DNA from: Xenopus tropicalis
Taxonomy: Eukaryota > Chordata > Amphibia > Anura > Pipidae
NCBI RefSeq assembly: GCF_000004195.4
Contig: NC_030679.2
Coordinates: forward strand, 153,471,374-153,535,373
Reading direction: 5' to 3'
Length of the DNA: 64,000 nt
The notes under the pieces were generated by a model. It was given only the letters and a program-made list of their open reading frames with translations, did no database searches and was not told the DNA's origin. The translations under genes and the position numbers were made by a program. Positions 12,901 through 22,047 of this stretch are shown in pieces (position 1 is the first letter of the stretch; every line of letters starts with the position of its first letter).

Positions 12901-15900
12901 GAGAGAGGGAAGGATACAGTTATGATTAGAGAGAGAGGGAAGGATACAGTTATGATTAGAGAGAGAGGGAAGGATACAGTTATGATTAGAGAGAGAGGGA
13001 AGGATACAGTTATGAGGAGAGAGAGAGGGAAGGATACAGTTATGAGGAGAGAGAGAGGGAAGGATACAATTATGAGGAGAGAGAGAGAGGGGGATACAGT
13101 TATGAGGAGAGAGAGGGAAGGATACAGTTATGATTAGAGAGAGAGGGAAGGATACAGTTATGAGGAGAGAGAGGGAAGGATACAGTTATGATTAGAGAGA
13201 GAGGGAAGGATACAGTTATGAGGAGAGAGAGAGGGAAGGATACAATTATGAGGAGAGAGAGAGAGGGGGATACAGTTATGATTAGAGAGAGAGGGAAGGA
13301 TACAGTTATGAGGAGAGAGAGAAGGATACAGTTATGAGGAGAGAGAGAGGGAAGGATACAGTTATGATTAGAGAGAGAGAGAGGGAAGGATACAGTTATG
13401 ATTAGAGAGAGAGGGGGATACAGTTATGAGGAGAGAGAGAGGGAAGGATACAATTATGAGGAGAGAGAGGGAAGGATACAGTTATGAAGAGAGAGAGAGG
13501 GAAGGATACAGTTATGAGGAGAGAGAGAGAGGGAAGGATACAGTTATGATTAGAGAGAGAGAGGGAAGGATACAGTTATGATTAGAGAGAGAGGGAAGGA
13601 TACAGTTATGATTAGAGAGAGAGGGAAGGATACAGTTATGATTAGAGAGAGAGAGAGGGAAGGATACAGTTATGATTAGAGAGAGAGGGGGATACAGTTA
13701 TGAGGAGAGAGAGAGGGAAGGATACAATTATGAGGAGAGAGAGAGAGGGGGATACAGTTATGAGGAGAGAGAGAGGGGGATACAGTTATGAGGAGAGAGA
13801 GAGGGAAGGATACAATTATGAGGAGAGAGAGAGAGGGAAGGATACAGTTATGATTAGAGAGAGAGGGAAGGATACAGTTATGAGGAGAGAGAGAGAGAGG
13901 GGGATACAGTTATGATTAGAGAGAGAGAGAGGGAAGGATACAGTTATGATTAGAGAGAGGGAAGGATACAGTTATGATTAGAGAGAGAGGGAAGGATACA
14001 GTTATGATTAGAGAGAGAGGGAAGGATACAGTTATGAGGAGAGAGAGAGGGGGGGGGATACAGTTATGAGGAGAGAGAGAGAGGGGGATACAGTTATGAT
14101 TAGAGAGAGAGGGAAGGATACAGTTATGATTAGAGAGAGAGGGAAGGATACAGTTATGATTAGAGAGAGAGGGAAGGATACAGTTATGAGGAGAGAGAGA
14201 GAGGGAAGGATACAGTTATGAGGAGAGAGAGAGAGGGGAAGGATACAGTTATGAGGAGAGAGAGAGAGGGAAGGATACAGTTATGATTAGAGAGAGAGAG
14301 GGAAGGATACAGTTATGATTAGAGAGAGAGGGAAGGATACAGTTATGATTAGAGAGAGAGGGAAGGATACAGTTATGATTAGAGAGAGAGGGAAGGATAC
14401 AGTTATGAGGAGAGAGAGAGGGAAGGATACAGTTATGAGGAGAGAGAGAGGGAAGGATACAATTATGAGGAGAGAGAGAGAGAGGGGGATACAGTTATGA
14501 GGAGAGAGAGGGAAGGATACAGTTATGATTAGAGAGAGAGGGAAGGATACAGTTATGAGGAGAGAGAGGGAAGGATACAGTTATGATTAGAGAGAGAGGG
14601 AAGGATACAGTTATGAGGAGAGAGAGAGGGAAGGATACAATTATGAGGAGAGAGAGAGAGGGGGATACAGTTATGATTAGAGAGAGAGGGAAGGATACAG
14701 TTATGAGGAGAGAGAGAGGGAAGGATACAGTTATGAGGAGAGAGAGAGGGAAGGATACAGTTATGAGGAGAGAGAGAGGGAAGGATACAATTATGAGGAG
14801 AGAGAGGGAAGGATACAGTTATGAAGAGAGAGAGAGGGAAGGATACAGTTATGAGGAGAGAGAGAGAGGGAAGGATACAGTTATGATTAGAGAGAGAGAG
14901 GGAAGGATACAGTTATGATTAGAGAGAGAGGGAAGGATACAGTTATGATTAGAGAGAGAGGGAAGGATACAGTTATGATTAGAGAGAGAGAGAGGGAAGG
15001 ATACAGTTATGATTAGAGAGAGAGGGGGATACAGTTATGAGGAGAGAGAGAGGGAAGGATACAATTATGAGGAGAGAGAGAGAGGGGGATACAGTTATGA
15101 GGAGAGAGAGAGGGGGATACAGTTATGAGGAGAGAGAGAGGGAAGGATACAATTATGAGGAGAGAGAGAGAGGGGGATACAGTTATGAGGAGAGAGAGAG
15201 GGAAGGATACAGTTATGATTAGAGAGAGAGGGAAGGATACAGTTATGAGGAGAGAGAGAGAGGGAAGGATACAGTTATGATTAGAGAGAGAGGGGGATAC
15301 AGTTATGAGGAGAGAGAGAGGGAAGGATACAATTATGAGGAGAGAGAGAGAGGGGGATACAGTTATGAGGAGAGAGAGAGGGAAGGATACAGTTATGATT
15401 AGAGAGAGAGGGAAGGATACAGTTATGAGGAGAGAGAGAGAGGGGGATACAGTTATGAGGAGAGAGAGAGGGAAGGATACAGTTATGATTAGAGAGAGAG
15501 GGAAGGATACAGTTATGAGGAGAGAGAGAGAGGGAAGGATACAGTTATGATTAGAGAGAGAGGGGGATACAGTTATGAGGAGAGAGAGAGGGAAGGATAC
15601 AATTATGAGGAGAGAGAGAGGGGGATACAGTTATGAGGAGAGAGAGAGAGAAGGATAAAGTTATGATTAGAGAGAGAGGGAAGGATACAGTTATGATTAG
15701 AGAGAGAGGGAAGGATACAGTTATGATTAGAGAGAGAGGGGGATACAGTTATGAGGAGAGAGAGAGGGAAGGATACAATTATGAGGAGAGAGAGAGAGGG
15801 GGATACAGTTATGATTAGAGAGAGAGAGATGACAATATAAATGCTGGTAGGGGGCCGAGGTGCCCAAATGGCCAACCCTGTATCTCAGACAGACTCTGTT

Positions 15901-18900
15901 TCTCTCGGCAGGAGAGCGTGCCATCTCTCAGCTATCTCAGCATGGCCGCCATCTTTGGCTTTGTGGCCTTCTTTGAGATTGGCCCTGGCCCAATTCCATG
16001 GTTCATTGTGGCGGAGCTGTTTAGCCAGGGCCCCCGGCCGGCTGCCATGGCGATTGCAGGTTGTACCAACTGGACCTCAAACTTCATCATAGGAATGGGC
16101 TTCCAGTACGTGGCGGTAAGTGGCAGTTAGGAGCCCTAGGTAGTGGCACAGTGGGGGGCATTACGGCATGTAGCCAAGGGCGTATAGGAGTGGCTATTGC
16201 GGAAAAATGCAACGTTTCGAGGCTTTGACAAAGGGGCAGTTCTTGCCTCGAAACGTTGCATTTTTCCGCAATAAAGATTTTTAAGGGCTCAGTCCCGTCG
16301 GAAGCTCCTGAGTGCCGTTTGTTTGTCTGGAGTTTGTGGAGGGGGTGCCGGTCCCCCTGAGCATTGTGCACCGAGCGGTGAGTGATTGTTGGGGAGCTAA
16401 GGGTGTGCGGGTGAAGGTTCAATTTGTACTAGTGCTAATGGGAAGCCATTTTAGGAAGTGCCTATGGGAGTGGCTATAGGGAGTGGGTATGGGGTGAGGC
16501 TGTGGGAGTGGCTGTAGGGAGTGGGTATGGGACTGGATATAGGGAGTGGGTATGGGGAGTGGTATGGGAGTGGCTATAGGGAGTGGCTATAGGGAGTGGG
16601 TATGGGGAGTGGTATGGGAGTGGCTATAGGGAGTGGGTATGGGAGTGGTATGGGAGTGGCTATAGGGAGTGGGTATGGGAGTGGCTGTAGGGAGTGGCTA
16701 TGGGAGTGGCTATAGGGAGTGGGTATGGGGAGTGGTATGGGAGTGGCTGTAGGGAGTGGGTATGGGACTGGATATAAGGAGTGGCTATAGGGAGTGGGTA
16801 TGGGGAGTGGTATGGGAGTGGCTGTAGGGAGTGGGTATGGGACTGGATATAGGGAGTGGCTGTAGGGAGTGGGTATGGGACTGGATATAGGGAGTGGCTA
16901 TAGGGAGTGGGTTTGGGGAGTGGTATGGGAGTGGCTATAGGGAGTGGCTATAGGGAGTGGGTATGGGGAGTGGTATGGGAGTGGCTGTAGGGAGTGGGTA
17001 TGGGACTGGATATAGGGAGTGGCTATAGGGAGTGGGTATGGGGAGTGGGTATGGGAGTGGCTATAGGGAGTGAGTATGGGACTGGATATAGGGAGTGGCT
17101 ATAGGGAGTGGGTTTGGGGAGTGGTATGGGAGTGGCTATAGGGAGTGGCTATAGGGAGTGGGTATGGGGAGTGGTATGGGAGTGGCTGTAGGGAGTGGGT
17201 ATGGGACTGGATATAGGGAGTGGCTATAGGGAGTGGCTATAGGGAGTGGGTATGGGGAGTGGTATGGGAGTGGCTGTAGGGAGTGGGTATGGGACTGGAT
17301 ATAAGGAGTGGCTATAGGGAGTGGGTATGGGGAGTGGCTATAGGGAGTGGGTATGGGGAGAGGCTGTGGGAGTGGCTATAGGGAGTGGGTATGGGGAGTG
17401 GTATGGGAGTGGCTATAGGGAGTGGGTATGGGGAGTGGGTATGGGGAGTGGCTATAGGGAGTGGGTATGGGGAGTGGTATGGGAGTGGCTGTAGGGAGTG
17501 GGTATGGGACTGGATATAGGGAGTGGCTATAGGGAGTGGGTATGGGGAGTGTCTATAGGGAGTGGGTATGGGGAGTGGGTATGGGGAGTGGGTATGGGGA
17601 GAGGCTGTGGGAGTGGCTATAGGGAGTGGGTATGGGACTGGATATAGGGAGTGGCTATAGGGAGTGGGTATGGGGAGTGGCTATAGGGAGTGGCTATAGG
17701 GAGTGGGTATGGGGAGTGTCTATAGGGAGTGGGTATGGGGAGTGTCTATAGGGAGTGTCTATAGGGAGTGGCTATAGGGAGTGGCTATAGGGAGTGGGTA
17801 TGGGGAGTGTCTATAGGGAGTGGGTATGGGGAGAGGCTGTGGGAGTGGCTATAGGGAGTGGGTATGGGACTGGATATAGGGAGTGGCTATAGGGAGTGGC
17901 TATAGGGAGTGGGTATGGGGAGTGTCTATAGGGAGTGGGTATGGGGAGTGGGTATGGGGAGAGGCTGTGGGAGTGGCTATAGGGAGTGGGTATGGGACTG
18001 GATATAGGGAGTGGCTATAGGGAGTGGGTATGTGGAGTGGTATGGGAGTGGCTGTAGGGAGTGGGTATGGGACTGGATATAGGGAGTGGGTATGGGGAGT
18101 GGGTATGGGAGTGGCTATACAGAGTGGGTATGGGAGTGGCTATAGGGAGTGGGTATGGGGAGTGAGTATGGGACTGGATATAAGGAGTGGCTATAGGGAG
18201 TGGGTATGGAACTGGATATAAGGAGTGGCTATAGGGAGTGGGTATGGGAGTGGCTATAGGGAGTGGGTATGGGGAGTGAGTATGGGACTGGATATAGGGA
18301 GTGGCTATAGGGAGTGGGTATGGGACTGGATATAAGGAGTGGCTATAGGGAGTGGGTATGGGAGTGGCTATAGGGAGTGGGTATGGGGAGTGGGTATGGG
18401 GAGTGGTATGGGAGTGGCTGTAGGGAGTGGGTATGGGACTGGATATAGGGAGTGGCTATAGGGAGTGGGTATGGGGAGTGGCTATAGGGAGTGGGTATGG
18501 GAGTGGCTATAGGGAGTGGGTATGGGGAGTGGTATGGGAGTGGGTATGGGGAGTGGTATGGGAGTGGCTATAGGGAGTGGGTATGGGACTGGATATAGGG
18601 AGTGGGTATGGGAGTGGCTATAGGGAGTGGGTATGGGGAGTGGTATGGGAGTGGCTGTAGGGAGTGGGTATGGGACTGGATATAAGGAGTGGCTATAGGG
18701 AGTGGGTATGGGGAGTGGTATGGGAGTGGCTGTAGGGAGTGGGTATGGGACTGGATATAAGGAGTGGCTATAGGGAGTGGGTATGGGAGTGGCTATAGGA
18801 GTGGGGTATGGGAGTGGCTGTAGGGAGTGGGTATGGGACTGGATATAAGGAGTGGCTATAGGGAGTGGGTATAGGGAGTGGGTATGGGGAGAGGCTGTGG

Positions 18901-21219
18901 GAGTGGCTATAGGGAGTGGGTATAGGGAGTGGGTATAGGGAGTGGGTATGGGGAGAGGCTGTGGGAGTGGCTATAGGGAGTGGCTATAGGGAGTGGGTAT
19001 GGGGAGTGGCTATAGGAGTGGGTATGGGGAGTGGCTATAGGGAGTGGGTATGGGGAGTGGCTATAGGGAGTGGGTATGGGGAGTGGGTATGGGAGTGGCT
19101 GTAGGGAGTGGGTATGGGACTGGATATAAGGAGTGGCTATAGGGAGTGGGTATGGGAGTGGCTATAGGGAGTGGCTATAGGGAGTGGGTATGGGACTGGA
19201 TATAGGGAGTGGGTATGGGAGTGGCTATAGGAGTGGGTATGGGAGTGGTATGGGAGTGGCTGTAGGGAGTGGGTATGGGACTGGATATAAGGAGTGGCTA
19301 TAGGGAGTGGGTATGGGGAGTGGTATGGGAGTGGCTGTAGGGAGTGGGTATGGGACTGGATATAAGGAGTGGCTATAGGGAGTGGGTATGGGGAGTGGCT
19401 ATAGGGAGTGGGTATGGGAGTGGCTGTAGGGAGTGGGTATGGGACTGGATATAAGGAGTGGCTATAGGGAGTGGGTATAGGGAGTGGGTATGGGGAGAGG
19501 CTGTGGGAGTGGCTATAGGGAGTGGGTATAGGGAGTGGGTATGGGGAGAGGCTGTGGGAGTGGCTATAGGGAGTGGCTATAGGGAGTGGGTATGGGGAGT
19601 GGCTATAGGGAGTGGGTATGGGGAGTGGCTATAGGGAGTGGGTATGGGGAGTGGCTATAGGGAGTGGGTATGGGGAGTGGGTATGGGAGTGGCTGTAGGG
19701 AGTGGGTATGGGACTGGATATAAGGAGTGGCTATAGGGAGTGGGTATAGGGAGTGGGTATGGGGAGAGGCTGTGGGAGTGGCTATAGGGAGTGGGTATGG
19801 GGAGAGGCTGTGGGAGTGGCTATAGGGAGTGGGGTATGGGGAGTGGCTATAGGGAGTGGGTATGGGAGTGGCTATAGGGAGTGGGTATGGGGAGTGGTAT
19901 GGGAGTGGCTATAGGGAGTGGCTATAGGGAGTGGGTATGGGGAGTGGCTATAGGGAGTGGGTATGGGGAGTGGCTATAGGGAGTGGGTATGGGGAGTGGC
20001 TGTAGGGAGTGGCTATAGGGAGTGGGTATGGGGAGAGGCTGTGGGAGTGGCTATAGGGAGTGGCTATAGGGAGTGGCTATAGGGAGTGGGTATGGGGAGT
20101 GGCTGTAGGGAGTGAGTATGGAACTGGATATAGGGAGTGGCTATAGGGAGTGGCTATAGGGAGTGGCTGTAGGGAGTGGCTGTAGGGAGTGGGTATGGGG
20201 AGTGAGTATGGGACTGGATATAGGGAGTGGGTATGGGGAGTGGTATGGGGAGTGGTATGGGACTGGATATAGGGAGTGGGTATGGGGAGTGGGTATGGGA
20301 GTGGCTGTAGGGAGTGGTATGGGACTGGATATAGGGAGTGGGTATGGGGAGTGGGTATGGGGAGTGGGTATGGGAGTGGCTGTAGGGAGTGGTATGGGAC
20401 TGGATATAGGGAGTGGGTATGGGAGTGGGTATGGGAGTGGCTGTAGGAGTGGTATGGGACTGGGTATGGGGAGTGGGTATGGGAGTGGCTGTAGGGAGTG
20501 GTATGGGACTGGATATAGGGAGTGGGTATGGGAGTGGCTGTAGGGAGTGGTATGGGACTGGATATAGGGAGTGGGTATGGGAGTGGCTGTAGGGAGTGGT
20601 ATGGGACTGGATATAGGGAGTGGGTATGGGAGTGGCTGTAGGGAGTGGTATGGGACTGGATATAGGGAGTGGGTATGGGGAGTGGGTATGGGAGTGGCTA
20701 TAGGGACTGGATATAGGGAGTTGATTTGGGGAGAGGCTGTGGGAGTGGCTATGGGAGACGGTACAATTTGGGCAGTGGGTAAGGGCAGTGGGTATGAGAG
20801 TGGCTATGGGAGCTGGTTTGGGGAGTGGCTATGGGAGCTGGTTTGGGGAGTGGCTTGGGGAGTGGCTATAGGGAGTGGGTTTGGGCAGTAGGTGGCACTG
20901 AGGAACAGCCACACAAACACAAGTCATTATGACAGTGACAGGAGGGCCAGTAGTTGCCCAGTTGGCCATGTACATACTGTGCCCACTCACGTTCCCTCTC
21001 TGTGGCCCCTAGGAGCTGTGTGGCCCTTACGTGTTCCTGCTGTTCGGGGCCTTACTCTTCGCCTTCCTCATCTTCACGTATTTCCGGGTGCCGGAGACTC
21101 GGGGCCGATCATTCGATGAGATTTCCCACGCCTTCCGCAGGCGGAACCCGTCTCTGCTGGACCATGAGGTGAAGGCCAGTACGGAGATGGAGAGCCTGGG
21201 GGGCCCCGACGACGCATAG
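3767..21219 (+). CDS. slc2a4: slc2a4 (GLUT4 glucose transporter), 3' half, five exons
   Basis: Facilitative glucose transporter of the major facilitator superfamily, class I; in vertebrates GLUT4 is the insulin-responsive transporter of muscle and fat. Exons 3767-3954, 4039-4143, 4640-4741, 15912-16115 and 21013-21219 join in phase (2+804 bp; 268 codons including stop). They cover the end of the large cytoplasmic loop through helices 7-12 and the C-tail. Visible motifs: [11 protein letters not shown] (helix 7, with the QLS motif of class I transporters), [20 protein letters not shown] (helix 10, with the Trp of the inhibitor site) and [12 protein letters not shown]. The tail [16 protein letters not shown] carries the dileucine sorting signal that separates GLUT4 from GLUT1. 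The N-terminal half lies left of the window. The neighbour ybx2 is tail-to-tail, as in mammals. Introns are swollen by minisatellites. Assignment to GLUT4 rests on the tail and on synteny. Confidence 0.95.
4039..4143 (+). CDS. slc2a4: slc2a4 exon: helix 7-8 segment
   Basis: A 105-bp, phase 0-0 exon, the size typical of this exon in class I GLUT genes. Acceptor is TTTGCCTCCAG, donor GTAAGT. It encodes [17 protein letters not shown] and then [17 protein letters not shown]. The first residue is Ile where mammals have Val. Confidence 0.96.
4150..4612. repeat. 44-bp minisatellite filling a small slc2a4 intron
   Basis: About 10.5 copies of a 44-bp GC-rich unit (CCTCCCAGTGGTACCGGCG plus ATTATCTCCCGGGTGGGGAA-type sequence). 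It starts almost at the donor of exon 4039-4143 and ends 27 bp before the next exon, so it is nearly the whole intron. Open frames across it on both strands are repeat artefacts. Confidence 0.96.
4640..4741 (+). CDS. slc2a4: slc2a4 exon: VERAGRRT segment and helix 9
   Basis: A 102-bp, phase 0-0 exon (acceptor CTTGCTGGCAG, donor GTAATA). It encodes [20 protein letters not shown] followed by the hydrophobic [14 protein letters not shown]. The GRR cluster is the conserved cytoplasmic helix 8-9 loop signature of sugar porters. Only 102 coding bases stand between a 44-bp array and the 10.9-kb GA array. Confidence 0.96.
4742..4943 (+). other. 5' part of large slc2a4 intron
   Basis: Intron sequence between the donor and the GA-rich array. 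It grades from ordinary sequence into AG-rich sequence (GAGAGAGAAAGAGAGAG). No gene is seen. Confidence 0.7.
4944..15828. repeat. 10.9-kb GA-rich 30-bp minisatellite in slc2a4 intron
   Basis: About 360 tandem copies of a 30-bp unit (GAGAGAGAGGGAAGGATACA then GTTATGATTA), with two main end variants (ATGATTA and ATGAGGA). The left two thirds is punctuated by a variant with GAGAGAGAGAGAGGTAAGG followed by ATACAATTATGATGA (near 5130, 5320, 6010, 6140, 6800, 7585, 7870, 8530, 8720, 9380 and 10580). The right third is rich in GGGGGATACAG and ATACAATTATGAGG variants arranged in a roughly 1.35-kb higher-order repeat. One unit near 7692 has a run of A's. The purine/pyrimidine strand bias is extreme. 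Because the unit is 30 bp, frames stay open ([10 protein letters not shown] repeats), but nothing supports coding. Confidence 0.97.
15912..16115 (+). CDS. slc2a4: slc2a4 exon: helices 10-11
   Basis: A 204-bp, phase 0-0 exon (acceptor TTCTCTCGGCAG, donor GTAAGT), the canonical length for class I GLUT genes. It encodes [20 protein letters not shown], then [20 protein letters not shown] and [18 protein letters not shown], ending FQYVA. The GPGPIPW motif, with the Trp involved in transport and inhibitor binding, is intact. Mammals have FSNW where this has CTNW. Confidence 0.97.
16200..16268. repeat. Hairpin-forming interspersed repeat
   Basis: Inverted repeat in an slc2a4 intron. GCGGAAAAATGCAACGTTTC on the left arm is matched by GAAACGTTGCATTTTTCCGC on the right, with a loop of about 25 bases containing TGACAAAGGGGCAG. 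It is followed at once by AATAAAG and a unique-looking tail to about 16430. It resembles a dispersed genomic repeat. A similar CGAAACGTT + AATAAA module lies at 29320-29360. Confidence 0.75.
16446..20890. repeat. 12-13-bp compound minisatellite in last slc2a4 intron
   Basis: A 4.4-kb array of related 11-13-bp units (GAGTGGCTATAGG, GAGTGGGTATGGG, GACTGGATATAGG, GAGTGGTATGG, GAGGCTGTGG) shuffled into longer patterns that recur irregularly. The right end (20740-20890) is degenerate. It fills most of the intron between the exons ending at 16115 and starting at 21013. Open frames such as [10 protein letters not shown] repeats are artefacts. Confidence 0.96.
21013..21219 (+). CDS. slc2a4: slc2a4 terminal coding exon: helix 12 and sorting tail
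   Basis: Acceptor CTGTGGCCCCTAG at 21012, stop TAG at 21217-21219; 68 residues. It starts [19 protein letters not shown], continues through [18 protein letters not shown], and ends [17 protein letters not shown] plus GPDDA. PETRG is the conserved sugar-porter motif after helix 12. The dileucine followed by an acidic STEME segment is the GLUT4 endocytic and storage-vesicle signal. The mammalian TELEY motif reads TEMES here, so its Tyr is lost while the acidic residues remain. Confidence 0.97.
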   Translation, partial: ELCGPYVFLLFGALLFAFLIFTYFRVPETRGRSFDEISHAFRRRNPSLLDHEVKASTEMESLGGPDDA

Positions 21220-22047
21220 GCCCAGCCTGGGGCGGAACATTCAGGCACTGAGCCCTCGGAGCCACCGTACCTTCCTTACAGAGAAGGGACTGAGCGCTAA
21301 TGGGACTCACTTTCCTGCCTTTGTCCCCCCCAGGGGCAGTATATATGTATGAGGGTGGGGCCTGGGGTACAGTCAGGTATATATTATTATTATTTTATGT
21401 ACATATATATATATATATATTATTGTTATTATGTGTGCTTCTCACTAGTGCCAAATATATCTGTTATATGAGGAATAAGTCCCGCCTCCTTCGCAAAGGC
21501 TACACCTCTTTCCCCACCCCCTGCAGGGTGACACGGTGACACAGTGACACCTGTGGGTACCAACCTGTGCCAGTGCCAAACTGAGGGCCCTTCAGCATGA
21601 GAATCCCGCCACTGGGAAATGGCACAACCTGATTGGCCAGGGGGCGTGACCCAACGTGGCACCAGGAATTACTCACTGCGCCTGCGGCCATTGGTCACAT
21701 GGAGGAACGGCCTGCTGGCATGGAAATGTGGGGGGGGGGGGGACTGATAGCTGTGGCAGGGTGCTGGGAGTTGGCCCTTACCCCCGCAGGGTGACACACA
21801 GAGATGCTGTGAGTCGGCCCCTCCCACCGCAGGGCGACACACAGATGCTGGGAGTCGGCCCCTCCCACCACAGGGCGACACACCCAATTGGCTGCCCCAG
21901 GTACTGCCAGTAAGATGAATGTGCTGGGCCCCCACATGGAGCTCTGACTTACAGGGAATGCTGGGTAGTTTCACATCCAGGGGTATTTCCCATAGGGCAG
22001 TGTTCTCTGATTCTCATTGGCTGCACAGAGCCACCCTGGATCCAGCC
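21220..22047 (+). other. slc2a4: slc2a4 3'UTR and downstream sequence
   Basis: Sequence after the stop. It contains an (AT)n tract at 21403-21421 and an imperfect tandem at about 21780-21890 (CGGCCCCTCCCACC plus GACACAC units, about three copies). No clear AATAAA occurs before the MITE. The first perfect plus-strand AATAAA is at 22090-22095, inside the MITE, so the 3' end of the mRNA cannot be fixed from sequence alone. Confidence 0.5.

Noticed and set aside
4944..15828. Dozens of [14 protein letters not shown] open frames on plus and [14 protein letters not shown] on minus
   Set aside because: They are translations of a 30-bp repeat within an slc2a4 intron, open on both strands because the unit length is a multiple of 3. 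No start, splice or domain evidence.
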